From: CAYYNQ01 sp964473105
GTDB lineage: Bacteria; Sumerlaeota; Sumerlaeia; MVZB01
Length of the DNA stretch: 54,610 nucleotides
Reading direction: 5' to 3'
NCBI GenBank assembly: GCA_964473105.1
Contig: CAYYNQ010000011.1
Location: forward strand, 1-54,610
The position numbers and the translations under genes were made by a program. The notes beneath the pieces were generated by a model. It was not told where the DNA came from. It made no database searches and worked only from the letters and a program-made list of their open reading frames with translations. Shown in pieces: positions 17,370 through 25,932 of the stretch; the stretch's first letter is position 1; the number at the start of each line of letters is the position of its first letter.

Positions 17370-18416
17370 ATGGAAATCAAGGAACTACTCGCCGAAGCGG
17401 TCAAGCAGGGGGCCTCGGACCTGCACTTGGTATCATGGAGCCCGCCCATTCTCCGGGTCGACGGATCACTGGTGCCCCTGGACCAGCCCTCCATGAGACC
17501 CGGGGACATTGCCCCCATGATCGTGAGCCTGTTGACCGAGGAACAACGCGACCGGTTCCAGCGTGACTGGGAACTGGACCTCTCCATCACGCTTGAAAAC
17601 ATCGGGCGCTTCAGGGTCAACATCCACCGTCAGCGCGGGGCAATTGAGGCCGCATTCAGGGTGGTCTGTCACAAGATCCGCTCAATCCAGGAGCTCGGGC
17701 TCCCTCCGGTCGTCGAGGAACTGGCCCGCAGCGAACAGGGGCTGATCCTGATCAGCGGCCCGACCGGATCCGGGAAATCCACCACATTGGCCGCCATGTT
17801 GTCGCAGATCATCGTGGAACGGCGGTCAATGATCATCACGATTGAAGACCCGATTGAATTCGTCTTCCCACACAAGAACAGCGTGATCAAGCAGCGTGAA
17901 ATCGGACTGGACACGAAAAGTTTTGCGATCGCGCTGCGCGAGGCCCTCCGCCAGGATCCCGATATCATCGTCGTCGGCGAAATGCGCGACCTCGAAACAA
18001 TCAGCACCGCCCTGACAGCCGCAGAGACGGGCCACCTGGTCCTGGCCACCATCCATACCCCAGATGTTGTCCAAACCGTCGACCGGATCATCGATGTCTT
18101 CCCTCCACACCAGCAAAATCAGGTAAGGCTGCAGTTCGCCAACACGATCCAGGGCATGATTGCCCAGCAATTGCTGCCGGTGACCGAAAAAAAAGGCCGT
18201 GTGGCGGCCACTGAGATTCTGATCGCGAACATGGGAATACGCAAGATCCTGCGGACTGCAAAAAATGAACAGCTGACCACTGCCATTCAGACCGGTCACG
18301 AACTTGGGATGATCACCATGGACAAGTCCCTCAAGCAGCTCTATCACAAGGGTCTGATCAGCTACGAAACGGCCCTGTCGAAGAGCAAATTCCCTGAAAT
18401 CTTCGAGAAATTATGA
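17370..18416 (+). CDS. pilT: Type IV pilus retraction ATPase
   Basis: 348 residues, normal for PilT. The hexameric ATPase sits at the base of the type IV pilus and drives pilin depolymerisation and twitching. Seen: the N-terminal PAS-like half (GASDLHLVSWSPPILRVDG, GRFRVNIHRQRG), Walker A GPTGSGKST (residues about 130-138), Asp box IITIEDPIEF, Walker B DIIVVGEMRD, His box AETGHLVLATIHT, and a C-terminal region IRKILRTAKNEQL in the place of the retraction motif. It is divergent from the PhnD-like gene. The only possible partner in the window is the secretin at the far end; pilin and assembly genes are absent. Confidence 0.93.
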   Translation: MEIKELLAEAVKQGASDLHLVSWSPPILRVDGSLVPLDQPSMRPGDIAPMIVSLLTEEQRDRFQRDWELDLSITLENIGRFRVNIHRQRGAIEAAFRVVCHKIRSIQELGLPPVVEELARSEQGLILISGPTGSGKSTTLAAMLSQIIVERRSMIITIEDPIEFVFPHKNSVIKQREIGLDTKSFAIALREALRQDPDIIVVGEMRDLETISTALTAAETGHLVLATIHTPDVVQTVDRIIDVFPPHQQNQVRLQFANTIQGMIAQQLLPVTEKKGRVAATEILIANMGIRKILRTAKNEQLTTAIQTGHELGMITMDKSLKQLYHKGLISYETALSKSKFPEIFEKL

Positions 18417-18656
18417 ATTAATCCCGACATCCTCGCCGGGGTTCGCGGAGACTCCCACCGGCAGCAGAGGATTCCTTCCTGTCCAGAACCAACCGACCCA
18501 AGGGACCACTAACCGGAGTCCTCCATTTTCTGCATCCATTTGAAATCCGTCATGATGATCCCGGTGGGGCACCTGTCCTGAATACCGAATGGCCCCGGAT
18601 ACAAGCTGGGCATAATTGTCTTGTGGGGTCCGGCTCGGAGTCGCTAAAATGCCGGG

Positions 18657-20012
18657 GTGAAGCGCCTGTATCACATCACAACATTCGGTTGCCAGATGAA
18701 CTCCTATGATTCGGATCTCATGGAGGGAATCATGGCGGCCAAAGGCTGGGAACAGGCCGGGAGCGTGGATGAGGCCAACGTCCTGATCTACAATACCTGC
18801 GTGGTCAGGATGAGCGCGGAACAGCGTGCCATCAGCCGGATCGCACAGCTCAAGACCCTCAAGCGCCTGAGACCGGAGCTCGTGATCGGCGTGACCGGCT
18901 GCATGGCCCAGAAGGAGGCCGAGCAGCTGGTTGAGAAGATGCCGCACGTCGACCTTGTACTGGGCACTCGGGCCATCGCACGCCTGAGTCCGCTACTCGA
19001 CCGGGTGATCGCATCGGGTGAACCCCAGGTTTGCACAGAGATCCTGGATGAGTCATACCCCGCCGATATAATCCCTGTCCGCCAAAGGCCCCTTAAGGGA
19101 CTCGTCAACATCATCTTCGGGTGCAACAAATCCTGCAGCTACTGCATTGTTCCCAAGACGCGCGGTCGCGAGATGAGTCGCCCATGGAGGGAGATCACCC
19201 GTGAATGCATTCACCTTGCCGGGCACGGCTACCGCGAAATCACCCTCGTCGGCCAGAATGTCAACAGCTACCGTCAGCAAAATGAGGGGACAAGAAGTTT
19301 CGGAAACCTACTGCGAAGAATCAATGATGTCCTCAGCAACCACCACAATCCGGATGCCAGCACCGCATGGATCCGTTACATCACATCCCATCCCCGTGAC
19401 TGCAATGAGGCCCATATCAACGCGGTGGCCGATTGCGAAAATGTATGTGAGAACTTCCACCTACCTGTTCAGTCCGGTGATGATGAAATCCTGAAACGCA
19501 TGCGACGAAACTACACCAGCGGAGCTTATCGGGACTTGATCACCCAGGTCCGGGAAAAAGTACCCGACGCAACCGTGACCACGGATATCATCGTCGGTTT
19601 TCCCGGCGAAACGGAACAACAGTTCCAGCAGACACTGGATCTAGTCCGGAAGACCCGTTACGATGCGGCATACATGTATATGTATTCAAGCCGGCCGGGC
19701 ACCCCGGCGGCTGAGGAATTCCGGGACCATATTCCCCTGGAGGTAAAGAAGGACCGGCTCGCCCGTCTGATTGATCTCCAGGAATCTATCAGCCGTGAGA
19801 TAAACCTGGGCTGTATCGGGCAGGTGTTACCCGTACTGGTCGAATCGAAGGCTACCCGAACACCCGGCGACCTCCTCGCGCGAACACGGGGTGACAAGAT
19901 GGTCATTCTGCCGGGACCAGCCGAGTGGATAGGACAGACCATCGATGTGGGGATCCACGATGCCAACGGGCACACGCTTTTTGCCAATGCACTGAGCGAG
20001 GTTGCCGTTTGA
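18657..20012 (+). CDS. miaB: tRNA-2-methylthio-N6-dimethylallyladenosine synthase
   Basis: 451 residues from GTG 18657; the conserved FGCQMN begins 10 residues in, so a later start is excluded. It is a radical SAM methylthiotransferase that adds a methylthio group to i6A37 in tRNAs reading UNN codons. Seen: UPF0004 domain with cysteines 12, 48 and 82 (one 4Fe-4S cluster), radical SAM motif GCNKSCSYCIVP (C156, C160, C163), RGREMSR, VGQNVNSY, HLPVQSGDDEILKRMRRNY and TDIIVGFPGET, then a C-terminal TRAM domain (about 385-450). The T-C-V-V-R motif replaces the commoner T-C-S-V-R. The 240 bases after pilT hold no other gene. Confidence 0.95.
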   Translation: MKRLYHITTFGCQMNSYDSDLMEGIMAAKGWEQAGSVDEANVLIYNTCVVRMSAEQRAISRIAQLKTLKRLRPELVIGVTGCMAQKEAEQLVEKMPHVDLVLGTRAIARLSPLLDRVIASGEPQVCTEILDESYPADIIPVRQRPLKGLVNIIFGCNKSCSYCIVPKTRGREMSRPWREITRECIHLAGHGYREITLVGQNVNSYRQQNEGTRSFGNLLRRINDVLSNHHNPDASTAWIRYITSHPRDCNEAHINAVADCENVCENFHLPVQSGDDEILKRMRRNYTSGAYRDLITQVREKVPDATVTTDIIVGFPGETEQQFQQTLDLVRKTRYDAAYMYMYSSRPGTPAAEEFRDHIPLEVKKDRLARLIDLQESISREINLGCIGQVLPVLVESKATRTPGDLLARTRGDKMVILPGPAEWIGQTIDVGIHDANGHTLFANALSEVAV

Positions 20013-20113
20013 AAACAGCCTTCGCCCCCCGTTCCGATCGAACTCCAGAGTGATCGCTGGATCATTCCCCTGAGCATCGCGGCGGTTGAACACGTCTCCG
20101 TGGAAACGTCTTG

Positions 20114-21673
20114 TTATCCCGAATCGAGACGAGTTGCATCAGCGGCGGCCGGGAGGGAGACAACAAATGCAGCGCCACCCTCATCCCGGTTGGTGACCAT
20201 GACCTCCCCGTTGTGAGCTTGGGTGATCTGCAGGACAATCGATAACCCCATCCCCGTACCCGTGGACTTGGTGGAATAAAACGGCTCGAAAACACGGTTC
20301 AGATCCTCCTCCGGAAGACCTGGCCCCTGATCGGAAACCTCAATCTCAATATGGTGCTGGTCCTTGGACAACCGGGTCGCAATCACAATCAATCCCCCTG
20401 AGGGCATGGCCTGGTCCGCATTGACAAGCAGATTGAGGAAAACTTGTTGCATCTGGTCCGCATCGATCAGGACATGGGGCAGCTGCTTCCCCTGACGGGT
20501 CTCGACCTCCAACCCCTGGCGTGCCAGCGTCCGGTAAGCGATGATGGTTTGCGTCAAAACCCGATGGATGCTCTGCAGAGTGAAGATTGGCGGCTTGGGT
20601 TTTGAGAACTTCAGGAAAACCTGCATCCGCTGGTCCAGGCGACGTGACTCCTCGCAGATAAACTGGGCCGCCTCTCTCCTCTGCTCCTCCGGGCGGTCAG
20701 GATTCATGATGATTTCAGCCGATGAATGTATAATCCCTAGGGGATTCTTGATCTCATGTGCCATCGCGGATGTCAGCTCGCCCAGGGTGGCCAGCTTCCT
20801 GGCAATCCTTAACTGCTCCTCCATCTGGCGACGACGGGAAATATCCCTCACGATCCCGATCAGGTAGATCAGTTCGCCCGTTTCGTCCATAACCGGGCCG
20901 TAGTTGATCTCGACCCACTGGCATTCACCATCCTTCTTCCTGATCAGAGACTCCTGGACAACTGACCCTGATTCATCGTTCTTGAACAGGTCAACATTGA
21001 CACTCACCTTGTCTCCCTCCCTCAGGAAAAGGGCCACGCGGCCGTACGCTCGCGTCTGGATGTCTTCACCAATGAAAATCGCCGCGAAAGACCCACTCTG
21101 GTGCATCACATCCTGCGCGTCATAACCCGTGATGCGTTCACATGCCGGATTGAACACAAGCAGACGGCAGCATGTGTCAATCAGGTAAATTCCATCGGAT
21201 GAGTGGCGCAGCAAGGCCTGAAGATTTTCCTCCGTCGAGCGGTAACTCGTGACGTCATAGAAGTGCCAGGCCACCCACACCTCTTCAGGCGAGATCGCCG
21301 GGTTCACCAGCACGTCGAGAACAAGATCAATCATTCGTGCGGGCTGGTCGTTCCTGCCGATCGACAGCCCGTCAATCCGGACCCGGTCAGTACGCCGGCC
21401 GGAAACTTCCTCGTACGCTTTCTGGACACGCACCCATTCCTCGGGCAGCAGAAAAATACTTCCAAGGATTTGTTCGTAATTCCGGCCTTCAAACGGCTCA
21501 CTCGACCGGGCAAGGCATATTTCACCCAAGTCATGATTGCACCAGCAAACATTGCCACCATTGTTGGTCAGGGCGAACCCGTGGTCCATCCTCCACAGCG
21601 CATGCTCAATCTGGAGGCTCGTGACATCGGGAGTGGCTTCCCCCCGGGTGCTTTGCTCGAAATTACCGGTCAT
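20114..21673 (-). CDS. Soluble PAS-domain sensor histidine kinase, NtrB/AtoS-like
   Basis: 519 residues with no membrane segment. Start ATG 21673 has GGAGG eight bases upstream. There is an N-terminal PAS-like region (about 20-140) and a second, clearer PAS domain (about 150-280: SSDGIYLIDTCCRLLVFNPACERITGY, ending YLIGIVRDISRRR). Then HisKA with AMAHEIKNPLG (His about 306) and HATPase boxes (FLNLLVNADQAM, DQGPGLP, FEPFYSTK, GTGMGLSI). The conserved H-E-I-K-N-P-L box is typical of kinases signalling to sigma-54 activators, but no such regulator is encoded here, so the partner is elsewhere. It is convergent with miaB, with 100 bases between. Confidence 0.92.
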   Translation of the reverse strand: MTGNFEQSTRGEATPDVTSLQIEHALWRMDHGFALTNNGGNVCWCNHDLGEICLARSSEPFEGRNYEQILGSIFLLPEEWVRVQKAYEEVSGRRTDRVRIDGLSIGRNDQPARMIDLVLDVLVNPAISPEEVWVAWHFYDVTSYRSTEENLQALLRHSSDGIYLIDTCCRLLVFNPACERITGYDAQDVMHQSGSFAAIFIGEDIQTRAYGRVALFLREGDKVSVNVDLFKNDESGSVVQESLIRKKDGECQWVEINYGPVMDETGELIYLIGIVRDISRRRQMEEQLRIARKLATLGELTSAMAHEIKNPLGIIHSSAEIIMNPDRPEEQRREAAQFICEESRRLDQRMQVFLKFSKPKPPIFTLQSIHRVLTQTIIAYRTLARQGLEVETRQGKQLPHVLIDADQMQQVFLNLLVNADQAMPSGGLIVIATRLSKDQHHIEIEVSDQGPGLPEEDLNRVFEPFYSTKSTGTGMGLSIVLQITQAHNGEVMVTNRDEGGAAFVVSLPAAADATRLDSG

Positions 21674-21901
21674 TTAGGTTCCTCCCCGCCTTCCATGGTG
21701 ATCTTCGGCCCATTATAGCCGTGTTGCAGAAACGATGCCAAACTGAATATTGGGGCAGATGCAGAATCCCGCCTGCACCTTCCCGCCCGTAACTGATCCG
21801 ATCAATCAATATATGGTTACAACAGCATCCAGGGATGCAAACTGATGCCTTGACTTGAAATAATTCCTAAGAGGGGTAGGGAGTGGGATGAAGATCGTGC
21901 G

Positions 21902-21929
21902 TTGACCCCAATTGACAACTTTGCATAAT
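21902..21929 (+). promoter_or_regulatory. Candidate promoter of engB-queC
   Basis: TTGACC (21902-21907), 16-base spacer, CATAAT (21924-21929). Transcription would begin near 21936 and leave a leader of about 90 bases before engB. Confidence 0.5.
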
Positions 21930-21939
21930 ATTCAGGCTG

Positions 21940-22014
21940 AATCCGGGTTGTCACCTCCAACCCGGGATTGCCCGTAAACTTGAACGGGTGCTTACCCGGC
22001 CCCACCCGGGCCGA
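21940..22014 (+). promoter_or_regulatory. Structured leader of engB-queC
   Basis: Three inverted repeats follow the candidate start site: AATCCGGGTTG with CAACCCGGGATT (21940-21969, one bulged base), CGGGT/ACCCG (21985-21998) and CGGCCC/GGGCCG (21997-22013). The last two share bases and exclude each other, as in a switch. No preQ1 riboswitch core (A-rich pseudoknot tail) is visible even though queC is in the operon. The rest of the 350-base gap from 21674 holds no gene. Confidence 0.35.
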
Positions 22015-22025
22015 ACCCGCGGAGC

Positions 22026-22643
22026 ATGTTCGTGGTTCTTAAGATATCTCAGGCTGAACACGTAATCGGGATCACGCATCTGCGGCATGCACCCGAGCCC
22101 AGGAACTCCATCGTGTTCGCGGGCCGATCCAATGTCGGCAAAAGCTCCCTGATCAACCGATTGATCAACCGCAAACAGCTCGCACGAACATCGAAGACCC
22201 CCGGACGGACCCAAAAGCAGCACTACTACCTGGTTAATGATCTTTTCTACTTCATTGACCTGCCGGGCTATGGCTACGCAAAGGTGTCAAAGAGCGTACA
22301 GCGCCGTTGGACCCCCATGATGCGGAATTTTTTTCGAAATGCCGACAATGTCCGCCTTGTTGTGCTCATCCTTGACATCCGCAGGAATCCGACCGTTGAT
22401 GATCAGGAAATGATCAACTGGCTTGAGGCGTGCATGCATCCCTACATCTTCGCGGTCACCAAGGTCGACAAGTTGACTGCCGCACACCGCGACCGGGAGA
22501 TCAGAAGGTTGCAGCAACAACTGAAACTCGAGAATGATTCAGCACTAGTACCGGTCTCCTCGGTGACAGGCAGCGGTATCGCGGATCTCATGCAGGTTAT
22601 CGATGCGGCGTTGAAAACGGCGCCCGGAAAGGGCAGGGACTGA
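22026..22643 (+). CDS. engB: Ribosome biogenesis GTP-binding protein EngB (YsxC/YihA)
   Basis: 205 residues, normal for EngB, a GTPase needed for large-subunit assembly. Seen: G1 AGRSNVGKSS, the G2 region TSKTPGRTQ, G3 DLPGYGYAKVSK, G4 TKVDK and G5-like VSSVTGSG. The N-terminus carries EPRNSIVFAGRSNVGKS as expected. The ribosome site is poor: GGAG lies only about two bases before the ATG. queC begins two bases after the stop, so the two are translated from one message. Confidence 0.95.
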   Translation: MFVVLKISQAEHVIGITHLRHAPEPRNSIVFAGRSNVGKSSLINRLINRKQLARTSKTPGRTQKQHYYLVNDLFYFIDLPGYGYAKVSKSVQRRWTPMMRNFFRNADNVRLVVLILDIRRNPTVDDQEMINWLEACMHPYIFAVTKVDKLTAAHRDREIRRLQQQLKLENDSALVPVSSVTGSGIADLMQVIDAALKTAPGKGRD

Positions 22644-22645
22644 AT

Positions 22646-23371
22646 ATGTCCCGGAAAGCGGTCATCCTGGCCAGCGGCGGATTGGACTCAACAACGGTTC
22701 TCGCCATCACACGGGCCGCGGGCTACCAGCGCCATGCGATTTCCTTCGATTACGGCCAGAAACACAGGTTTGAACTGGAATCGGCAGCGATCGTGGCACA
22801 CAAGATGGGTGTCAAGGAACACATCACCTCCAAAATTGACCTCCTGAAACTTGGCAGATCGGCCCTCACTGGCGGGTCTGAGGTTCCCAAAGCGGATTCA
22901 GTCGAGCAGTTGGATGATGAAATACCGGCCACCTATGTCCCCGCACGAAATACGATTTTCCTCTCCCTTGCACTGGGCTGGGCCGAAATTCTAGGGTCGA
23001 CCGACATCTTTATCGGTATCAATGCCTTGGATTACAGCGGATATCCCGACTGCCGACCGGAGTATATCCAGTCCTTTGAGAAAACAGCCAACCTTGCCAC
23101 AAAAATCGGGGTGGAAGCCACCAAACAGGGGAATCATGCGATCCGGATCCATACCCCGCTGATCAAGATGAGCAAGGCTGAAATCATCAGGAAAGGGATC
23201 GAGTTGGGGGTTGATTACGCCCTGACACACAGCTGTTACGACCCATCGAACAATGGAACAGCCTGTGGCCGCTGCGATGCCTGCCTCCTACGGCTCAAGG
23301 GTTTCCACGAGAACGGGCTGGAAGATCCTCTGGACTATCAAGTGCCGAAGATCAGGCGAAAGCAGGGATAA
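22646..23371 (+). CDS. queC: 7-cyano-7-deazaguanine synthase
   Basis: 241 residues. It converts 7-carboxy-7-deazaguanine to preQ0 with ATP and ammonia, in queuosine synthesis. Seen: the PP-loop motif ASGGLDSTT near the N-terminus, SFDYGQKHRFELE, the substrate loop ATYVPARNTIFLSLALGWAE, GINALDYSGYPDCRPEY, and a C-terminal zinc site (THSCYDP, then CGRCDACLLRLKGF). All four Cys ligands are present. It is co-transcribed with engB. Its stop codon abuts the stop codon of the convergent arsS gene with no bases between. Other queuosine genes are not in the window. Confidence 0.96.
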   Translation: MSRKAVILASGGLDSTTVLAITRAAGYQRHAISFDYGQKHRFELESAAIVAHKMGVKEHITSKIDLLKLGRSALTGGSEVPKADSVEQLDDEIPATYVPARNTIFLSLALGWAEILGSTDIFIGINALDYSGYPDCRPEYIQSFEKTANLATKIGVEATKQGNHAIRIHTPLIKMSKAEIIRKGIELGVDYALTHSCYDPSNNGTACGRCDACLLRLKGFHENGLEDPLDYQVPKIRRKQG

Positions 23372-24361
23372 TCAGACAATCGCCCCACCGCAGGAAGAAC
23401 CACAACCGGCAGTGCAGCCAAAACAATGATTCGCAGTCGTGATCCGGCGGCCCAGCAGGGCCTCTTCGTTAAAATCCCGTATATTCTTCGGGGTCGAATT
23501 ACCGCTAAGGCCTATCTTTAGCGCCAGGTTAAAGTCACAGTCATAGAGGTTGCCGTCCCAGTCGACATTGACCTGATGTCGGCACATCAGCCCTTCCAGC
23601 GTACCGGGATTGAAGGATTCCTGCAGCAAATCGAGGTATTCCCGGTCCCTCCTTGCCGTCCTGAGGTCACCCCAAAACCGGCCGATCGGCACGTTGGTGA
23701 TGGCATACAGTCCCGTGAACCGGATCCCGAAACGCTTCGCCAGTTCCCGCCGGTAATCCGCCTCAAGCCCCGCCTGGACGGGTGGAAGACTGGGGCCCTG
23801 GGGATTGAAAACTAGATGGAGTGACAAGTCCTCGGCAATGCCATAGCCCAGGCTGTTCAAAATTTTCAGGGCATCCACACTGTCCCAGTAAACACCGTTA
23901 CCTCTCTGATTATCAACGTTCTCCTCGAGATAACAAGGTAGTGATGCAACCAATTGCACCCGATGATCGCGATAGAATCCCGGGATGTCCCGATATCCCT
24001 CCTGCAGCAGGATTGTCAAGTTCGTACGGACCTGAACCGCCCTGCCCTGTTCACGCAGCCGTGAAATGAATTCCCGGAAAAGCGTATTCATCTCGGGTGC
24101 ACCACCGGTGATGTCAACCAGCTTGACCCGGCTGATTTCTGCAGCCGATAGGATTGCCTCCATCGTCTCACGATTCATCTGTTCACTGCGCTTGGGACTG
24201 GAGGCGACATGACAGTGACGGCAGGCAAGGTTACAGGTCAGACCTATATTGACCTGAATGACATCAATATCCTTGGACTCCAGTAATCCGCCCTGTGAAT
24301 CCACGACCCGACGATCAAATTCATTCCTGTGTTCCACAGTCGTCTGAACCATCAGGTCCAT
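23372..24361 (-). CDS. arsS: Arsenosugar biosynthesis radical SAM protein
   Basis: About 330 residues from ATG 24361, preceded by GAGG that overlaps the arsM stop; a TTG at 24376 is the longer alternative. ArsS transfers a 5'-deoxyadenosyl group to methylated arsenic during arsenosugar synthesis. Seen: CNLACRHCHV (radical SAM C-x3-C-x2-C), DITGGAPEMN, LVASLPCYLEENVD, ITNVPIGRFWGDL, a C-terminal domain with MCRHQVNVDWDGNLYDCDFN, and a Cys-rich tail CFGCTAGCGSSCGG likely binding an auxiliary Fe-S cluster. It is the second gene after arsM, which supports the assignment. Confidence 0.9.
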   Translation of the reverse strand: MDLMVQTTVEHRNEFDRRVVDSQGGLLESKDIDVIQVNIGLTCNLACRHCHVASSPKRSEQMNRETMEAILSAAEISRVKLVDITGGAPEMNTLFREFISRLREQGRAVQVRTNLTILLQEGYRDIPGFYRDHRVQLVASLPCYLEENVDNQRGNGVYWDSVDALKILNSLGYGIAEDLSLHLVFNPQGPSLPPVQAGLEADYRRELAKRFGIRFTGLYAITNVPIGRFWGDLRTARRDREYLDLLQESFNPGTLEGLMCRHQVNVDWDGNLYDCDFNLALKIGLSGNSTPKNIRDFNEEALLGRRITTANHCFGCTAGCGSSCGGAIV

Positions 24362-24369
24362 CCCCGTCC

Positions 24370-25578
24370 TCAGCAAGAGTCCTCCGGGTTGCAGCAGCCC
24401 GGGTCTTCCGTTGTCAGCCGATATTCCCGGCCCTTGGTTTCCCGCGGGTCACGATACTCCTTACGCTGGCAATCCATGGTCATGGCATCCTCGATCGGGA
24501 CCTCAGGATGCGGGTCAATCGCGAAAATATCCCCCGCATAGGGGCCCTTGGAGTCCGTCAGAATCCTGTATGTCTTGTCACATACAGCCATGCGTCGACC
24601 TCGGACATACTTATGGTTGTCGTCATCGAAGACAAGCTTCCAGGGGCCTTTATAGACAACAGCCTGGTTTCTTTCAAGACAGGGGCCCTGTTTTCCCTTC
24701 CATGCACGGACTGTCAGGCTGCGAAATTCCACACCGTCGATCACACGCCAGGGTTCCTCCTGCCTGGCGAGAATCTCAATGCCATGAAATCCGGCACTTT
24801 CAAACATCCCGAGGAACTCGTCCTCGCGGAAAGCACCGGCGATGCAACCACTCCATAACTCCGGGTCGTTGAGTATCGCGGGTGTCGGGTTCTCGTCACA
24901 GACAATATCAGAAATAACCGCACGACCATCCCGGTCCAGCACCCGGAATATCTCGTCAAACAACATGACCTTGTCCTGCGGACGAACAAGATTGAGCACG
25001 CAGTTTGAAACAACCGCGTCAACGCTATTGTCCGGTATCAGGGGATCATCCGTTCGCAGCCTGTCACATTCGGCTTCCCAGGCGGTCAAGCGCTCGACAT
25101 GGCCAATGGGGTTATCATCCAACCAAGACTGCACCCGGTCCAGATCAAGGGCAAGGTCCTGGATCCTCGCCTTGACGAACCGCGTGTTGGAAAAACCAAT
25201 CTTCCCTGCAATCTCACTCTGATATTTGCGGGCGAGTTTAAGCATGACTTCATTGAAATCAACCCCAATGACGCTACCCTCCCGGCCCACCTTCTGCGCC
25301 AGGATATAACAAATCTTTCCCGCACCGGACCCGAGGTCAACAACCCTCTCACCGGGGTCGATCCATCTGGAGGGATCGCCACACCCATAATCCTTTTCAA
25401 TGATTTCGTCGGGCAGGACCTCAAGGTACTCGCCATGATAATCGGTGATCGGGCAGCACAGTTCAGCCTCAAGTTCACGGGCTCCATCCGCATAACGACG
25501 TCGGACTTCGGCCTCCAGGTTTTCTTCACATCCCTCACTGGTTGGCTCGCAACATACAACCTGTTTTGCTCTGGACAT
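24370..25578 (-). CDS. arsM: Arsenite methyltransferase of the arsenosugar pathway
   Basis: About 402 residues from ATG 25578 (MSRAKQVVCCEP), with AGGAG about 12 bases upstream. It is a SAM-dependent As(III) methyltransferase. Seen: ELCCPITDY and KDYGCGDPS near the N-terminus, motif I VVDLGSGAGKICYIL, GVDFNEVMLKLAR, SNCVLNLV after motif II and SGCIAGAFREDEF. Conserved cysteines at these places bind arsenite in ArsM. A C-terminal domain of about 110 residues follows the methyltransferase fold and ends in a Cys-rich tail (CCNPEDSC), typical of the longer ArsM encoded beside ArsS. An insert (RLTAWEAECDRLRTDD) splits the middle of the fold. It forms a tight two-gene unit with arsS. Confidence 0.88.
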   Translation of the reverse strand: MSRAKQVVCCEPTSEGCEENLEAEVRRRYADGARELEAELCCPITDYHGEYLEVLPDEIIEKDYGCGDPSRWIDPGERVVDLGSGAGKICYILAQKVGREGSVIGVDFNEVMLKLARKYQSEIAGKIGFSNTRFVKARIQDLALDLDRVQSWLDDNPIGHVERLTAWEAECDRLRTDDPLIPDNSVDAVVSNCVLNLVRPQDKVMLFDEIFRVLDRDGRAVISDIVCDENPTPAILNDPELWSGCIAGAFREDEFLGMFESAGFHGIEILARQEEPWRVIDGVEFRSLTVRAWKGKQGPCLERNQAVVYKGPWKLVFDDDNHKYVRGRRMAVCDKTYRILTDSKGPYAGDIFAIDPHPEVPIEDAMTMDCQRKEYRDPRETKGREYRLTTEDPGCCNPEDSC

Positions 25579-25719
25579 GGGGCTGGCTGGCTCCTTTGGC
25601 TGGACCGAAATCGAAAACGCCCGGTTGGGAATCAGCAGAAACGACCTGTCCCAACCAAGGCCTCCGGGCAATCATATTCTAAGCGGATCGAATATTGCCA
25701 CATGAAATACCCGGGCCTT

Positions 25720-25932
25720 TCAACCCATGATCAAACGCGGACCTCGGGGCTTCCCCGTTCCCGCGGGTTGAAGCGATACTTCAGTGATTTTTTCCGGCTG
25801 CTTACCCCGTGAGACATTCCGGAAATTCACCTCGCCCTGTTCATCCACAAAAACATATCCACCATCCTCATTCCGTTTTTCCCGTCCGGCTACGGTAGAT
25901 TCGGAAAAGATCAAGCAGAGCCCGTAATCCAT
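25720..25932 (-). CDS. Possible small protein downstream of a glycosyltransferase gene
   Basis: A frame overlapping the end of the GT2 gene by about 65 bases, then continuing 150 bases alone to a TGA at 25720. The unshared part reads like a real soluble protein (GGYVFVDEQGEVNFRNVSRG, then KITEVSL and PRGPRLIMG) with mixed charge and no low complexity. ATG 25932 is arbitrary; no good ribosome site is visible and a TTG closer to the GT2 stop is also possible. It could alternatively be the remnant of a longer gene or a frame-shifted tail. Function unknown. Confidence 0.3.
   Translation of the reverse strand: MDYGLCLIFSESTVAGREKRNEDGGYVFVDEQGEVNFRNVSRGKQPEKITEVSLQPAGTGKPRGPRLIMG

Noticed and set aside
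21940..22025. preQ1 riboswitch upstream of engB-queC
   Set aside because: Expected from queC, but neither the small C-rich hairpin with A-rich tail nor another known preQ1 consensus is present.
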